From assembly GCA_026182355.1 (NCBI GenBank), contig JAPFBL010000068.1, positions 992,001-1,056,000 on the forward strand: DNA of 64,000 nt, in the 5' to 3' direction. A program made the position numbers and the translations under genes. Position 1 is the stretch's first letter. The number at the start of each line of letters is the position of its first letter. The notes below the pieces were generated by a model. The model was not told the origin of the DNA. It searched no databases and saw nothing but the letters and a program-made list of their open reading frames with translations. This document shows positions 22,851 to 34,342 of this stretch, piece after piece. Source of the DNA: Hermatobates lingyangjiaoensis. Lineage: Eukaryota > Arthropoda > Insecta > Hemiptera > Hermatobatidae.

Positions 22851-25800
22851 TGGATTCTGGTTAAACGAAGTTACCACCAATACACAAAGCAAAACTGTTT
22901 ATATATTCTTAATGCATTTTCATTGAACTTTTCACTCAGGATTAGATAAACAAAAAAAAATCAATACCTTTCAAAAACAAAAAACAACAACAAATATCGT
23001 GTTGTTTTCTGGTAATACTGAATGGTTTCTTGTGATAGATATATATAGATATATTAAATAAAAGCAATTGTCTTATTGCTATTATTTACATCAAGATGTT
23101 TAATTGTCTTGGTGCCAGACATTGAAGGAGCAATGAGGGGATAGTATAACAAGGCTGACTTCACAACAGTCGATTATTAGTGTTTCACGTAATACATAGG
23201 AACTTCACAAAAAATAAATGTATTAATAGAAAACTGAAATGCCATCATGATGAAATCATAACATATGCTTTAGAACTGTTAGTAGTGCTTATAAGTTACC
23301 GAAAGCTACAAATCTACATACTTACAGTTTAAAAGTTAGAGTACAGCTATAGTCAGGAGAGTGAAGATTGAAAAGACACACATTTGGAGATGATGGTATG
23401 CAAAAATGCCTACACTCATGATAACTGCCACACTCTAATTTGAAACTGTCTATCCATTATTTTGTGTATATTTGTATTTTTATCTACTTTAAAATGACAA
23501 TTAGCAATTCGGAAATGTGGCCGACAATTTGTGAAGTAACTGGTCCTATTTCTAAATTGCTCACTCTTATTTTGACGTAAATTTCACTTCACATGATTAT
23601 GTAAAATATTTTTACTCATATGATTTTTAGAGGACAAATACTTATACCCCCAGAAAATATATTATAAGAAGTAATAAAAAATAAATTTCCTCATGAATTA
23701 CTCTCAGTTTTACTGCAGTAAAGCGCCAAATGAGTTTAAAACAAAATCGTTACTTATGTTTGAAATAGAATAACTGGCAAACACTTGAAGAGTATGATTG
23801 AATAACAGAATAAACAAATAAGATGAGTAACATTTTAGAACATTATTCACTCATGAAATAAGTTTGTAAACATTTTCGAGATAGTATTAATCAAATCAAT
23901 GAATATATGCAAGAATTTGATATTACTTGATGGGTGATGAATTAGGACATAGGTAAATACATATGTCGTCCATTTACTTTCATTGTTAGAGAAGATTATG
24001 AAACATGCTAATGTTTACTCAAATACTCAAACATTTATATCAATTGGCAAAAGATTATTCATAATTTTTCAAATCTTAAAATGTTGCTTACAATTCATAA
24101 ATTGTTGTGTACTTTGGGATTTCATGAGATTAAATTAAACAAATTTGATGACTACATGTAGCACTTAATCTTTGCAACTCATTAGCTGTGAAATCCGTAA
24201 TTGTATGGTATTTACTCCTACTGGGGGAACACGATAATTCAGTCTCTACACAAAAGAAATTTCGACAGTTTTCATTACTCCTATTGTGTATATCATTCAT
24301 TTTTTTTTATTCCAGATTATTGCATAATTTCTGGTTTATTTTCTGTAATTTTTTTTAATTTGTATTCTAGAAGTTTGCAAAGTGTTTGATATGCGTAGTT
24401 TAAAAAAAAAACTTCTTTTATGTGGAGACTTTGAAATACCGTTTTCCATCAGTATTAGTCGTTGTACTTTCTTCTGCTATACCATTTTTTTTTGTAATAA
24501 CACATCTAAGCATGGTTTAATTAAAGACCCGATTAATATTAGTCCTACTCTACTAGGTATCACGATATCAAGTTTTTTTTTGTATCGGTATTTTGGGATA
24601 GTAATGGAGTGATTAAGCGCCTCTAACACTCAACTCCGACTTTCGGCCCTCACGAGGCTACTCTGTTAACCTGCTCAATGAAGGAACAAACGAAAGAGGA
24701 GGAGAAGGTGATCAGTGGCTGGGTGAATATCACTTTTTGACTGATATTCAGGTAACTTTGCTACACAGAGCAGGTGCTTCGGGACACTCAAGAAAACTAT
24801 AGAACAACTTTTACCGCTCCACCAAGCAAACGTGCTGAGGTTCTTGGAGGCGTTGAAGCTAACTGCTGGGGTACTTTAGTACAGAAGGGAGGAAGTACAA
24901 TATTTTTCTTTAAGAAGCAGTGCTACTGCCACCCTCAAGTAATAATAATAATAAATAATTAATCGGTATGTTTATATTTGATTTAGAAGGGTAAATTGAT
25001 AAGGTGTACAAGAAGCACAAGGTAGATGCTGAGGAGAGGAATCAGTGATAATAAGGAAGGATTACGGTGTCACTAAAAGTAGGCATTAATTAAAGGCAAT
25101 GACAAAGTACACGAGTAAGTTGAGCCTTACTAATGGCCGTTGTTTTCAATCGGGAAGGTGACATGGTACCGTTAGATATATAGCAGTTATTTCTCTTTAG
25201 GGTGGAGCTCCCTGATAAGCCTTGCGAAAACCACACTCTCTGGCACTCATCCTAATATCTCTGTACTTTTCAACTAAACCTTTCGTGAATTACACAACGC
25301 GGGGCTTAATCTTCAAGGGAAAGAAAAAAAAAGACTAATAACACTGACTTGTAACAAATGGGACCAGATATAACTCTTGAACTAAATGTAGACCAGTCTC
25401 AATTAGGTTTCAGTTCATTTCCTTGTACTAAATTAAACCAATCAATGAAATGTCCAAATAAATGATTGCCTTGGCGCTACATTTCATTTAAATTGGATTT
25501 TACAGAATTAATTATGAGGTAATCAGTATTCTATGAAACAAAATGAAAACAAAAAAAATACATCGAATAAGTATCTAGGTAATGCATTGTACGCAGTCTA
25601 ACACCATTGGCAATATATTACGACACAGACCAGAAACTTTTGCAATCTGATAACAGCTTGTATCGCCATACCACATATCAATATGCACACCAAAATATAA
25701 CCGCAAAAACAATATACAACATCACTATAACACAATATACTTAATTAATATACGTACCCACATTCACAACTAAAATACTACAATATAATTACTCATGAAC

Positions 25801-26197
25801 AACATACATGTATTGTTCAATACAATGATATGTAACAAAAAGGTAGATTTGCTGTTATTCCCTAAACGTATATAATTTTATAAAAATATAGTAAAAAAAA
25901 ACTCAAACATAACTAAGTCAACCATTTACACTGTGAACCCCACATGTACCATATGTACGAACATGATAGTCAACTTGTTATAGAAGGGTAACACTAAAGG
26001 AGTTCTAATTCGTCTTTGTAACCGTTTTGAATTGATTGATGCTAATTTATGGAATATCAATCAGTTAGGTTTCGTGAGTATCAATTAGATTCGTGACAGT
26101 GTTAGTCTACTATGACGGATGGCGTCATTGTCGTCGTGTTGGTTCAACGAGAGAGTAAACAGAAAGTTCATTCCGTTGTTACTGTGCTATCTTCATA
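22851..26197. other. AT-rich DNA with a short family G fragment
   Basis: 24185-24260 repeats the family G outer segment (TGTATGGTATTTACTCCTACTG, then CAGTCTCTACACAAAAG). The stretch 24610-24920 is less AT-rich and ends in a short AATAATAATAAT run, but shows no coding family I recognise. Nothing else seen. Confidence 0.45.
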
Positions 26198-26825
26198 GAA
26201 AGAATGTTTTACTAGCGTATAATATTAGTTTTATACCTTAATAACTTTGTATGGGTTTGTTGACTGAGAAGGTTTACTGATTGTTTTCGTTTAGAACCTG
26301 AAATGGTTATACTTTACAAACATTGTCTCGGATTGAAAAGGTTATACATTACTAACATTGTTTCAAATTGTAGCCTGAGAAGGTTATACCTTACTAACTT
26401 TGTTTCAGTTTAGACTTTCAGGAGACCAAACATTGCTAACTTTAGAATTAGCAATAATACAATCCGTCATACCTCGTAAAGTCATAGAAAAGCTCGACCG
26501 GTTTCGGGTCTGTCTGGATCCCATATATATATATATGTGATCCAGACGGACCCGAAACCGGTCGAGCTTTTCTATGACTTTACGAGGTATGAAGGATTGT
26601 ATTATTACTAATTCTAATATTACTAACCTCAGTGGAGCTAACCCATTAACTATATTGCTAACTTTGTTTGGGTTTGCAGCCAAGAAAGCTTATACCGTGC
26701 TTACTGTGTTTCGGTTTAGATGTTGAGAAGATTAAACATTACTAACTTTGTTTCGGTTTGTAGCGTCAGAAGGTTATACCCTACTATCTTTCGGTTTGTA
26801 GCCAAAGAAGGTTGTAAAAGATTTG
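26198..26825. repeat. Degenerate 44-48 bp minisatellite
   Basis: About ten diverged units built on ACTAACTTTGTTTCGG, TTTGTAGCC and GAGAAGGTTATACC. They lie on both sides of a palindromic insertion (26444-26615). The units differ at many positions, so the array is old. No open frame runs through it. Confidence 0.7.
26444..26615. mobile_element. 77-bp-arm palindrome centred on (TA)n inside the minisatellite
   Basis: Left arm 26444-26520, spacer of TA repeat 26521-26538, right arm 26539-26615, nearly perfect. Reading outward on plus, the right arm has GGACCCGAAACCGGTCGAGC, which is GAA followed by the self-complementary ACCGGT and then C. That is the 3' half of the hairpin signature of the PLE ends, with the CTGANGA half replaced by TA. 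Unlike the other dimers, the TA tract is in the centre. No coding sequence. The PLE assignment is inference. Confidence 0.6.
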
Positions 26826-27897
26826 TATAATGCATGTGAATCCTGCCCGATTACTCCGCGATATGAAATAGTAGATAGTTTCATCATCATTCATTTACCA
26901 TAAAGTTAACAACTAGTATGAAATAATTACTAATTACCCTCATTGTACTTTATTTGGATTTATAAGTAGGAATTACCAACCAATTTAAAATGATTCCATT
27001 GTTCTACTAATATCTTTACTTGATTAGTATGCATTATTCATGCAAAACCATTGGTACATCTAATTACCAGTGTCATTAAATTCACTTATAAAGAAAGAAA
27101 TGTAAAGAAATTGTCTTGACTTATTCGAGCAGAAGATTGCAGATTTAATGCACTATAGATAATTGAAATCGTCAATGTTTCTGCACGAGCGGACTACTAA
27201 GTATGGTATTTGAGGAACACAAACGAAGTTTACAAAAGAATTCCAATTGAAAAATGAAACAAAAAACAAATATAATTTCAACAATTACTTTTGTTAGAGG
27301 AAAGGAAAAAAAAAGGTGATAAACGAAAATATAAATCCATGTTTCTAAAGGCAGGATAAAAATTGTTTTAAAACAAGCGATTCTAATAAGTGAGGTGAAG
27401 GCTGTAAATTATCTGTTGATTGTGGATAGGAATGGCGGAGTGTTAATTTAATCTGGAGTGATATTTGTGGAGAGTGTGGTAATGAAATGAAAACATTGCT
27501 GGCCGATCGATGTGGCCCAATGGTAGGCAAGCTTCATCGCCTTCCTAATCAACCCTCAACATTTGCTCGCTCTTTACCTTTTGTTAGGCCCAAAAAGGAT
27601 ACGGTCGTACAAGTTGTCCAATTAAAGTTATAAAGGATCTCTTGTGATGCATGACGACTGGGGGAACCATTGGACAACTCTTGAATAATGAAAAGACTCA
27701 AACATCGGACACCTTCATCATATTATACTAAACATAAGAAATAAGAGTAAACAACACCTAAAGTTATAACACACACAATATATGTTTGGCATCTTAAAAA
27801 CATTACCTTTCCTGAAGACGGTAAATCCTATAATCCATCTAACTCTATAATATCTTAAATTTCACCGTGGTGATTATAGAGTAATCCCCCCTATATA
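26826..27897. other. AT-rich DNA, nothing recognised
   Basis: A minus-strand 61-codon frame at 27345-27530 and short less AT-rich patches are present without a family match. Confidence 0.5.
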
Positions 27898-27990
27898 CAG
27901 TACTCTTATACGCGTTTTAGGCTTCTCGTACAACGTGTTTTCATATCACGCGAAACCAATCTAACATATTAGAGGGGGGGAGGGGGGATT
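27898..27990 (+). mobile_element. Tigger/pogo-like left end, solo
   Basis: Starts CAGTACTCTTATACGCG after TA and continues with ACAACGTG, ATATCACGCGAAACC and a G-rich run. This is the same spacing of CAGT, ACGCG and TAACGCGAAA blocks as the left end of the MITE at 18207. No matching right end was found nearby, so this is a diverged or truncated relative. Confidence 0.45.
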
Positions 27991-28245
27991 TATTTGTTCT
28001 ACTTATAATATTTCATTTTAATTAGTACTACTAAATGTACTTATTTAGTTACATTATTTTTGTCCCTTCTTCTCTTTGCATATATCTCTTCACTAGTGAT
28101 GGTTATATAACCATTCGATCACAAGCTACGTTCAACCTGATGATAACCAATCTTCTGAAGAACTTAGGAATTCACACTTTCCTACTGAACATTGAAACTC
28201 ATACTCGTATGCTAGGTTTGTCTGTTTCAAAGGCTATTTTCTCTT

Positions 28246-28914
28246 GTGCTGAAAAATGAAGTGTCAAATCAAACTACCTACAAGATATATTACGAACACT
28301 GCAAAGTAGACGAAAGAATGTTAAAAAATAATGCCAAGTGCAAGAAACAAGAAGACAATATCAAAATTATTAATTTTTACAAGAACAAAACTACTAAGCA
28401 ACTTATTATAAACAACAATCATGAGATAAAACAGCCTTTCAAACACACAAACCTAGCATATGAGTTTCAATGTCCACTAGGAAAGTGTGAATTCTTAAAT
28501 TTCTCATGTATAAGATCGACTGTCACTACACTTCCTAGGAGGCTGACTATGCATCTGGTTTCAGGAGCCCCAAAACAACAACTACAACAGGTGCATAAAA
28601 CAAAAATTTCCACGGAAACCCTTGTTAATAATACCAAGAATAATGACGACAGAAAAAGACTGAGAATACTACAAGCACTATACATCCTTGAGAAACCTCC
28701 AAATATGAACGAACAAATTGACAACTTCAGCAGCCAGCTGCGCTTGCTTGGAAACGTCAAGCAAGTAAAAAGGAGACAAGATGGTGAACTGAAATTAAAA
28801 TGTAGCCAAAGGTATTCAAAGACTGCAGTAGATGAAACATATTTGACCTTCCAGGGATCTGAGAAGTTACACAATCTGATACCAACACTGTCAACCACAA
28901 ACCTGGCTGTGTAA
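28246..28914 (+). pseudogene. PLE C-terminal GIY-YIG protein with lost active-site residues
   Basis: A 222-codon open frame collinear with the PLE gene at 63033-63701. It has a linker with NFYKNKTTKQLII (residues 43-55), a GIY-like YEFQCPLGKC (72-81), then FLNFSCIRSTVTTL where the family has YIG, then RRLTMHL (98-104), SGAPK (106-110) and ILQALYILEKPPNMN (141-155). In GIY-YIG nucleases the YIG tyrosine, an arginine in the RRLT helix and a glutamate are catalytic. Here YIG reads CIR and the ILEAL glutamate is Gln, so the domain is probably inactive although the frame is still open. No reverse transcriptase lies upstream, and the first residues may not be native. About 50 residues after 160 have no family match. 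Confidence 0.75.
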
Positions 28915-29009
28915 CCTGCTTAGAATGTTTACATAATTAGTGTCATTTAACTTTATGTTTTTTTTTAATTAATTGTTTGAGTAAAATTGTTTATTTCTAA
29001 AAATCGGTG
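28915..29009. other. Short AT-rich interval after the PLE frame
   Basis: A T-run (28961-28969) follows the stop. No terminal hairpin of the CTGANGA type was found here, unlike other PLE ends. Confidence 0.4.
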
Positions 29010-29205
29010 AATGAAAGCAGCGACATATGTCAAATACAAATCTGAAGAAGTATGGTGATCTAATATTTGATTTGAATAACCCTGAATTGAAGAAAAGTTC
29101 CGAAGTTTAGAAAAATATTCAACAAAACTAAATAAAGTGAAATCGGACAAAACATTTTTTAAATATATGTATTCAAGAAGGACTGCTTCCAACTTTTACT
29201 AATAT
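29010..29205 (-). repeat. Dispersed repeat B, minus copy
   Basis: Reverse-complement relative of 18735-18910. The outer part (TCAAGAAGGACTGCTTCC, AACTTTTACTAATATAT) also matches the sequence just right of the element at 2419-2626 (TAAAGAAGGACTGCTCTC, AACTTTTACAAATATAT). This links the three loci as one family. Confidence 0.5.
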
Positions 29206-32200
29206 ATATGTACTCATAGAAGATTATTGAAAACGATTCAATGGACTAAATAAAGAAAAATCACAGAGAGAAAATACAACTTTCGCAATATATATACTTG
29301 AAATATATACTATCGTATACACACAGAAAATATAAAATTTGCATATATAGTGTTTCTAGACCAGTTGGGTTATTTTATTTTAATGTTTATATACAAATAA
29401 GTTTATATCTAAACTATTAATCAAGCAAACCAATATAAAAATAAATAGAAGAATATGCAAAAGGTCATTATCCTTCTGATGCCTACAGATGAATATAGTG
29501 AGCTACTCGGAAAGCAATGAAGAATGCTATCAAATTGTCTCTGTTTTTAATAGTAGCAAATATTAATAGATATTTAAAGAGTTTGACAAAAAACTATCCG
29601 AACGGCCGAAATCATATTCATTTTAATAATATTGTCATTTGTTTGATATATATTCATATAAATTTTAAAAAGAAAGTCTAAGATTGGACAAAGATCTTTT
29701 TGTAAGAGTTTTTGTCGGAGTCGTAATACGAATTGACGGCGTGAAGGCAGACATGCGGTTTGGCAGTGACCAGCTGCGGTTAGAGAGGTAATGTAAAAAG
29801 TAGCAAAGGGCAATCAAAAAGAAAGGAAAAAGTAGGACAGAACAGTGTGAACAAAAGGAGTCATAAACAAATGAAAAACACTATCTGCCGATTTATTTAG
29901 ACTTCTTAGGCAAGGCTTGTGCAGTCGCTCACTAGACTCAATACTAACGAGAGCAGTGGGCTTGTCTACGGGGTTACGTCAGCTGGGAGACAGTGTTTTT
30001 ATTTCTTCTTCATTTCTTTTGTTGCCCTGACCTGCCCATCCTTATTTTCTTTTCTTTTGTTACACTTCACTGTAGAATAAATCTCATATACCACGGTAAC
30101 AAGCAGTCTGATCCTATTTTAATGTTTATTAGTGTAGTTTTAATGAATACCTCGTTCAAATGTTTATCAGAAAATCGTAATGCGTAAATTATATATCTAG
30201 ATAAAACACGAGTTAAAAAATCAAACCAACTCTATTCAGTTTGGCATAACAAAGTCGAATATATCTCTCAAGTTTCATTTTAACTTATTTTCTGATATTT
30301 TCCTGATAGTGAACTCTTCTCCGAAATATCTATCCAAATAATTGTTTTTTCTGACCTGGTTCTGTAAAAAAAAATTAATTTCTTGTTTACTTTGATAAAG
30401 TAATAGATCAACTCTTGAACTGTACATTTATGTAAATTTTCTCATCAAATGCGGTAAGAATAGATGTCAAGCATCGCTGTTGCATTATGGGAGGTAAAAC
30501 GACCAAAGTAAATCTTTCTTAACTCAGCGTATACTAACTTTCCTTGACAAACAAAATAGGCAGGAAAACTATACTCACTCAATATATTTTAAAAATTTTA
30601 AATAGTTATTCTAGGAATAAACAGTCAATCAGAAACTTTGAAACATTCCAAATCCAAGTCATTCAAAGCTATTTTAATAGACTAACAATACAAATAAAAT
30701 ATAAAAAAATCAAACAATAGCTAAGAACGCCATTAACATTCAAGAACACATTGGAAATGTTACATGCATTAACATCCAGTAATTACACCTTAGATATCAT
30801 TGTTCTTCATTCCGTAAAGTTCAGTAAACATTTGTGTATTACGTATTTGCGCAAACTGAATAGCTATATTAAAATTGTCATTCTTACAAATAGTTCCTTT
30901 TTGATTTAATGAATCATTTCATGTATATCCTTTTTTAAATTTCCATTCCGTAAGTACATTTAAAGTTTGTCTGCAATAATTACATTAGAAAAACGGTTAA
31001 GTTGTAACGTTGTCTTTTGATGTGTATTTAATTGTTGATTACTAATCACAGAAAAAGGTTCAGTAAAACGATAACTTTAGCATTGTAAGTTTTATCTCAA
31101 CATGAACAAAAAAAAACAATTAAAAATAAACAATAACTGTCTTCTCCAACTCTCTCTCTCTTCTCGTTTTCCTGTTTTCCTCCCTTATGCAAATATAATA
31201 TTACTACTTGCATTAATTCATTCCAAATACAGATAAACTCCTCAAAACATAACGAGTGAAGAGATATTCCTTACTCTCACCAGATCTTGGCATTGATGGC
31301 TAAACGAGTCGGCGCTTGTAAGCAGAGATCCGTCATGTTTATTTGACGACCGAAAGAGCGCCTTACTCCGAAAGGGCCTATGCACGATTTCAACACGCAG
31401 TCATCTCTTTACCCTCTTTTCTTCCATTGATATTGGACTGAAGTTTTCAGCTTTGATTACTGCATCCCAAATAACAACTTCAAATTTTTCCTATGAAATC
31501 AATTAAATCCAATATGGGCACTTCAAAAGAACCGGTAAAAATTAATGAGTGCATTAGGAAGTGCTTATAGTATAAAAAGGTATACTATTTAGTGCTTATA
31601 GTATATTTATCAATTCTTTTACTTAAAAGTCAACCAAAAACACTAATCATAAATAAATAATAGTATAAGGTACCTTGATTTTAATAAAACTGCATCTTGT
31701 CAAATATGAAAAACATGATTCATTACCTGCAACAGAAAAAATACAAAAGTTATTCAGTGTTCTTTATTTTTTCAAAGATTGTTGGTGTTAGCCTATAAAT
31801 ATTACATCATTGTTCCTATTCATTCCGTAAAGTTCAGTAACAATGTGTATGGCCTGTCCAGGTTTCTTTCCTTCCAAATAGACAAATAACTCTGAGTGAA
31901 ATAACCAACTAGCAATATCAAATATCAAACATGGATTGATGAAAAAAGAAATAGAACCGAATATTGAGAAATCTACAATTCGTGTGTCTTATTCATAAAA
32001 TTATAGAGGAATCTATAATTACAATTGGTGGTTTGGTGGTCGACACAAACTTATGTGTCGACCACCATGAACAGCGACAAACAAATTAAAAAAGTTTTTT
32101 TTTATATTGTTTACATTGAGGTTTTATTTCTTTTTTGATGTTCACTCATTAGAGAATTGTGGTAGTTGTCGTAATAAAAACAGATATATATTTATATTGT

Positions 32201-32514
32201 AATGTAAGGCGGCTAAGGACGTTGAATGTGTTAATCCTCTACACGCCATAGGCACTGGCAAGAGGTTGATCTGATTACGTCCCTTTCTGAGAAGTAATAA
32301 AGTTTCACGTACCGCCGGCTGACTTAAGATAAACCACTCTAAACAGTCTGACGCAAGCGCATGCGTGTTTGATTATATCAAGGGGTCAGCGCTAAAGGTA
32401 AAAAGTACAGGCGACATTTTATTTCAGAATGTTCAACTTTCACTTTGCCCTTTAGGTTTGATGTAGTTATAGGAACCATTTTTTTTTTATTTTAGGTAAA
32501 AACACATATCAACG
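29206..32514. other. AT-rich intergenic DNA, no gene supported
   Basis: Two short near-repeats of a CATTGTTC..TTCATTCCGTAAAGTTCAGTA word occur at about 30798 and 31808. Less AT-rich patches at 31270-31400 and 32205-32400 are unexplained. At 32024-32068 there is a short perfect hairpin around GGTGGTCGACACA and TGTGTCGACCACC. No coding family recognised. Confidence 0.45.
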
Positions 32515-32787
32515 TACATATAATCAATTTTTTTCTTTTATTTATTTATTACTTTTTCATATTTCCTAATTTAATTTAATTATAAATTGATTCCTGTCTA
32601 CCTTATTCTCTGTGACAGGGCGCGCATGCGGAAACATTGTTGGTCTCCAACCGTCACTGAACCAGTACGCATGGTTTCTCTATCTTATCTCCCCTGAAGA
32701 CGAGTCACACCGAAAATTAGAGACTGTATGTGTGTGTTTTTAATTTCCCTATGTTTCTTTATGTACATTCTACTATATATATATATA
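32515..32787 (+). mobile_element. PLE family C 3' end, solo
   Basis: 3' UTR-like ATTTATTTATTACTTTTTC is followed by GGGCGCGCATGCGGAA-type sequence (with one base change), GGTCTCCAACCGTC, a hairpin around 32693-32718 (CTGAAGA, C, GAGTCACACC, GAAAATTAGAGAC) and the tail TCTATG..TTTATGTACATT ending in (TA)n at 32774. It is a single plus-oriented copy with no coding part attached. It is collinear with 34540-34800. Confidence 0.75.
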
Positions 32788-32814
32788 CATTATTCTAAAA
32801 TACATCGATAATAT

Positions 32815-32930
32815 AGTATGAGTATCAGTGATTCTATTTCTGAAGATGGTTCATTAAATATAGTAGTAGTTCAGTGATTTCTTTTCTATGTTTCTTTTAA
32901 ATTCTAGTATATATATATATATATATATAA
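32815..32930 (+). mobile_element. PLE family D2 terminal hairpin unit
   Basis: TTTCTGAAGATGGTTC is followed by ATTAAATATAGTAGTAG, TTCAGTGATTTC and TTTCTATGTTTCTTTTAAATT, ending in (TA)n (32907-32930). This matches the end of the PLE at 36796-37910 read on minus (CTGAAGA, GAAATATAGTAGTG, TTCAGTGGTTTCC). Confidence 0.6.
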
Positions 32931-33100
32931 TATACAATTAAAAGAAACGGTCCAGCGGACTTTTTTAAATGAAATAAATTCAAAACGAAAAGAACACACA
33001 GAAAGACACAGACATAACTCACATCGATATGACGACGATGGTCGAAATATCGATGTGAGTTATGTCTGTGTCTTTCTGTGTGTTTTATTCGTTTTAAATT

Positions 33101-33102
<2 letters not shown>
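32931..33102. mobile_element. PLE family D terminal repeats, inverted dimer
   Basis: The left arm (about 32978-33030) and right arm (about 33043-33103) share GACACAGACATAACTC paired with its complement, CACATCGATAT and AAACGAA words. The plus hairpin at 33031-33050 is ATGACGACGATGGTCGAAAT. The two helix-I-like segments CACATCGAT and ATCGATGTG are fully complementary. The left tail (CCAGCGGACTTTTTTAAAT) matches the right tail at 35165-35195. Both sides end in TA tracts (32907-32930 and 33103-33135). Confidence 0.75.
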
Positions 33103-33136
<34 letters not shown>

Positions 33137-33137
<1 letters not shown>

Positions 33138-33510
33138 AAACTAACAAAACTAAAGTTTATCGGGACTCGGTCAGTTCTTCAGGTTCAAATTAACTCTCAT
33201 TGCCAACGTTTCGGTCTTTATTTAAAACCTTTTTCATGGGCAGAAGTATAAATTTTGAAACAGAAAAACTAAAGACAACCAAAAAGTCACTAAAACACAA
33301 TTTTTCATCTATCGACAATGTTTAACTTAACTGTGCATTCAGACTACAGTTGTTGTTAAAATCCACATACTATTTTTCTTTGTAAAATAATTTGTAATGT
33401 AATAATTTTTCTGTTTCAAAATGTATATTTCTGCCTATGAAAAAGGTTTTAAGTAAAGACCAAAACGTTGGCAATGAGAGTGTAATTTGAACCTGAAGAA
33501 CAGAACTTCT
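33137..33510. mobile_element. PLE family F terminal repeats, inverted dimer
   Basis: The left arm reads AAAGTTTATCGGGACTCGG, TCTCATTGCCAACGTTTCGG and AAAACCTTTTTCATGGGCAG. The right arm from about 33400 is the complement, with CTATGAAAAAGGTTTTAA, GACCAAAACGTTGGCAATG and GAACCTGAAGAAC. The middle (about 33275-33395) is not palindromic. The left edge abuts (TA)n. The family hairpin is GGTTTT..GACC followed by GAAACGTTGGCA, with TGCC upstream able to pair with GGCA. Confidence 0.75.
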
Positions 33511-33534
33511 GTTTTGTTTTCTACCTGATGATGG

Positions 33535-33556
33535 CTAATGTGATCCGAAAGCTTGA
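33535..33556 (+). repeat. PLE family K-type terminal hairpin
   Basis: CTGATGA, T, GG..CC, GAAAGCTTGATA. It shares the AAGCTTG word with the hairpin at 62825-62855 next to a GIY-YIG gene. No tail or TA tract is identified. Confidence 0.4.
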
Positions 33557-34134
33557 TATAATATAGATAAGTAAAGGTATTCAAAAACTGTGTAGTTAAA
33601 ATGTACCTAGGAGAGTTACTCCACCAATTAAATGTTCAACACCGGAAAGTGTTGAGAAAAAAGGAACAATTACTGAGAAAGATCGTAATATTATATATAT
33701 ATATTCATATATATAATATAAATATAATTATAGTTCAATAAACAAGAACATAGAGAATCCAAAAGAACACACTTACAGTCTCTAATTTTCGGTTTGAACC
33801 GTCTTCAGGAGAGATAAGAGAGGGAAACCAAGCGCACTGGTTCAGAGACGGTTGGAGACCAACAGTGTTGCCGCATGCGCGCCCGGTCACGAATCAATTT
33901 ATAATTACATTAAATTAATGGAATATGAAAACAATAAATAAATAAAAGAAAAAAATGAAAAATTAAGGGAAATTGATACATATTAACGAACAGAGAAATT
34001 GATACATAAACAAAAGTACTGACTAAGCAATGATAGAATAAAATAAAACTAAGAATACAAATAATAATAATAAATGAAATAATTTATTAAGAAAATTGGT
34101 GATAAAATATGAAAAGGCAAGGAACTTTTAAACA

Positions 34135-34255
34135 TTATCGCTTTAGATTGAGGCCAGATGCACTGCCCGCACTTAATAGCCAAATATGGGCTTCTTCGGA
34201 GGCTCGTAGTGTGAGATCTTTGCAGTCAGGGGGTATATGTCGCAGAAGAGAAGAG
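34135..34255 (-). pseudogene. PLE GIY-YIG extreme C-terminus, left arm
   Basis: Minus-strand reading ends RASEEAHIWLLSAG, then GLNLKR and the stop (complement at 34135-34137). It is preceded by a short non-matching stretch where the copy is truncated. It is equivalent to residues 237-262 of the protein at 37119-37907 (ASEEALISLL, GLNLNR). It contains the conserved Glu-Glu and terminal Leu-Asn only, and no GIY or YIG. Confidence 0.75.
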
Positions 34256-34342
34256 AAAGATCTCACACTACGAGCCTCCGAAGAAGCCCATATTTGGCTA
34301 TTAAGTGCGCGCAGTGCACTTGGCCTCAATCTAAAGCGATAA
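34256..34342 (+). pseudogene. PLE GIY-YIG extreme C-terminus, right arm
   Basis: Plus-strand DLTLRASEEAHIWLLSAR then GLNLKR and stop at 34340-34342. It is nearly identical to the left arm in opposite orientation, differing by a few residues (LSARSAL against LSAGSAS). It is truncated exactly at the palindrome centre. Confidence 0.75.

Noticed and set aside
22632..22949. 105-codon plus-strand open frame.
   Set aside because: It spans a decayed terminal hairpin and repeat segment, and its residues match no family.
28467..28898. 143-codon minus-strand frame.
   Set aside because: Antisense shadow of the PLE frame at 28246-28914.
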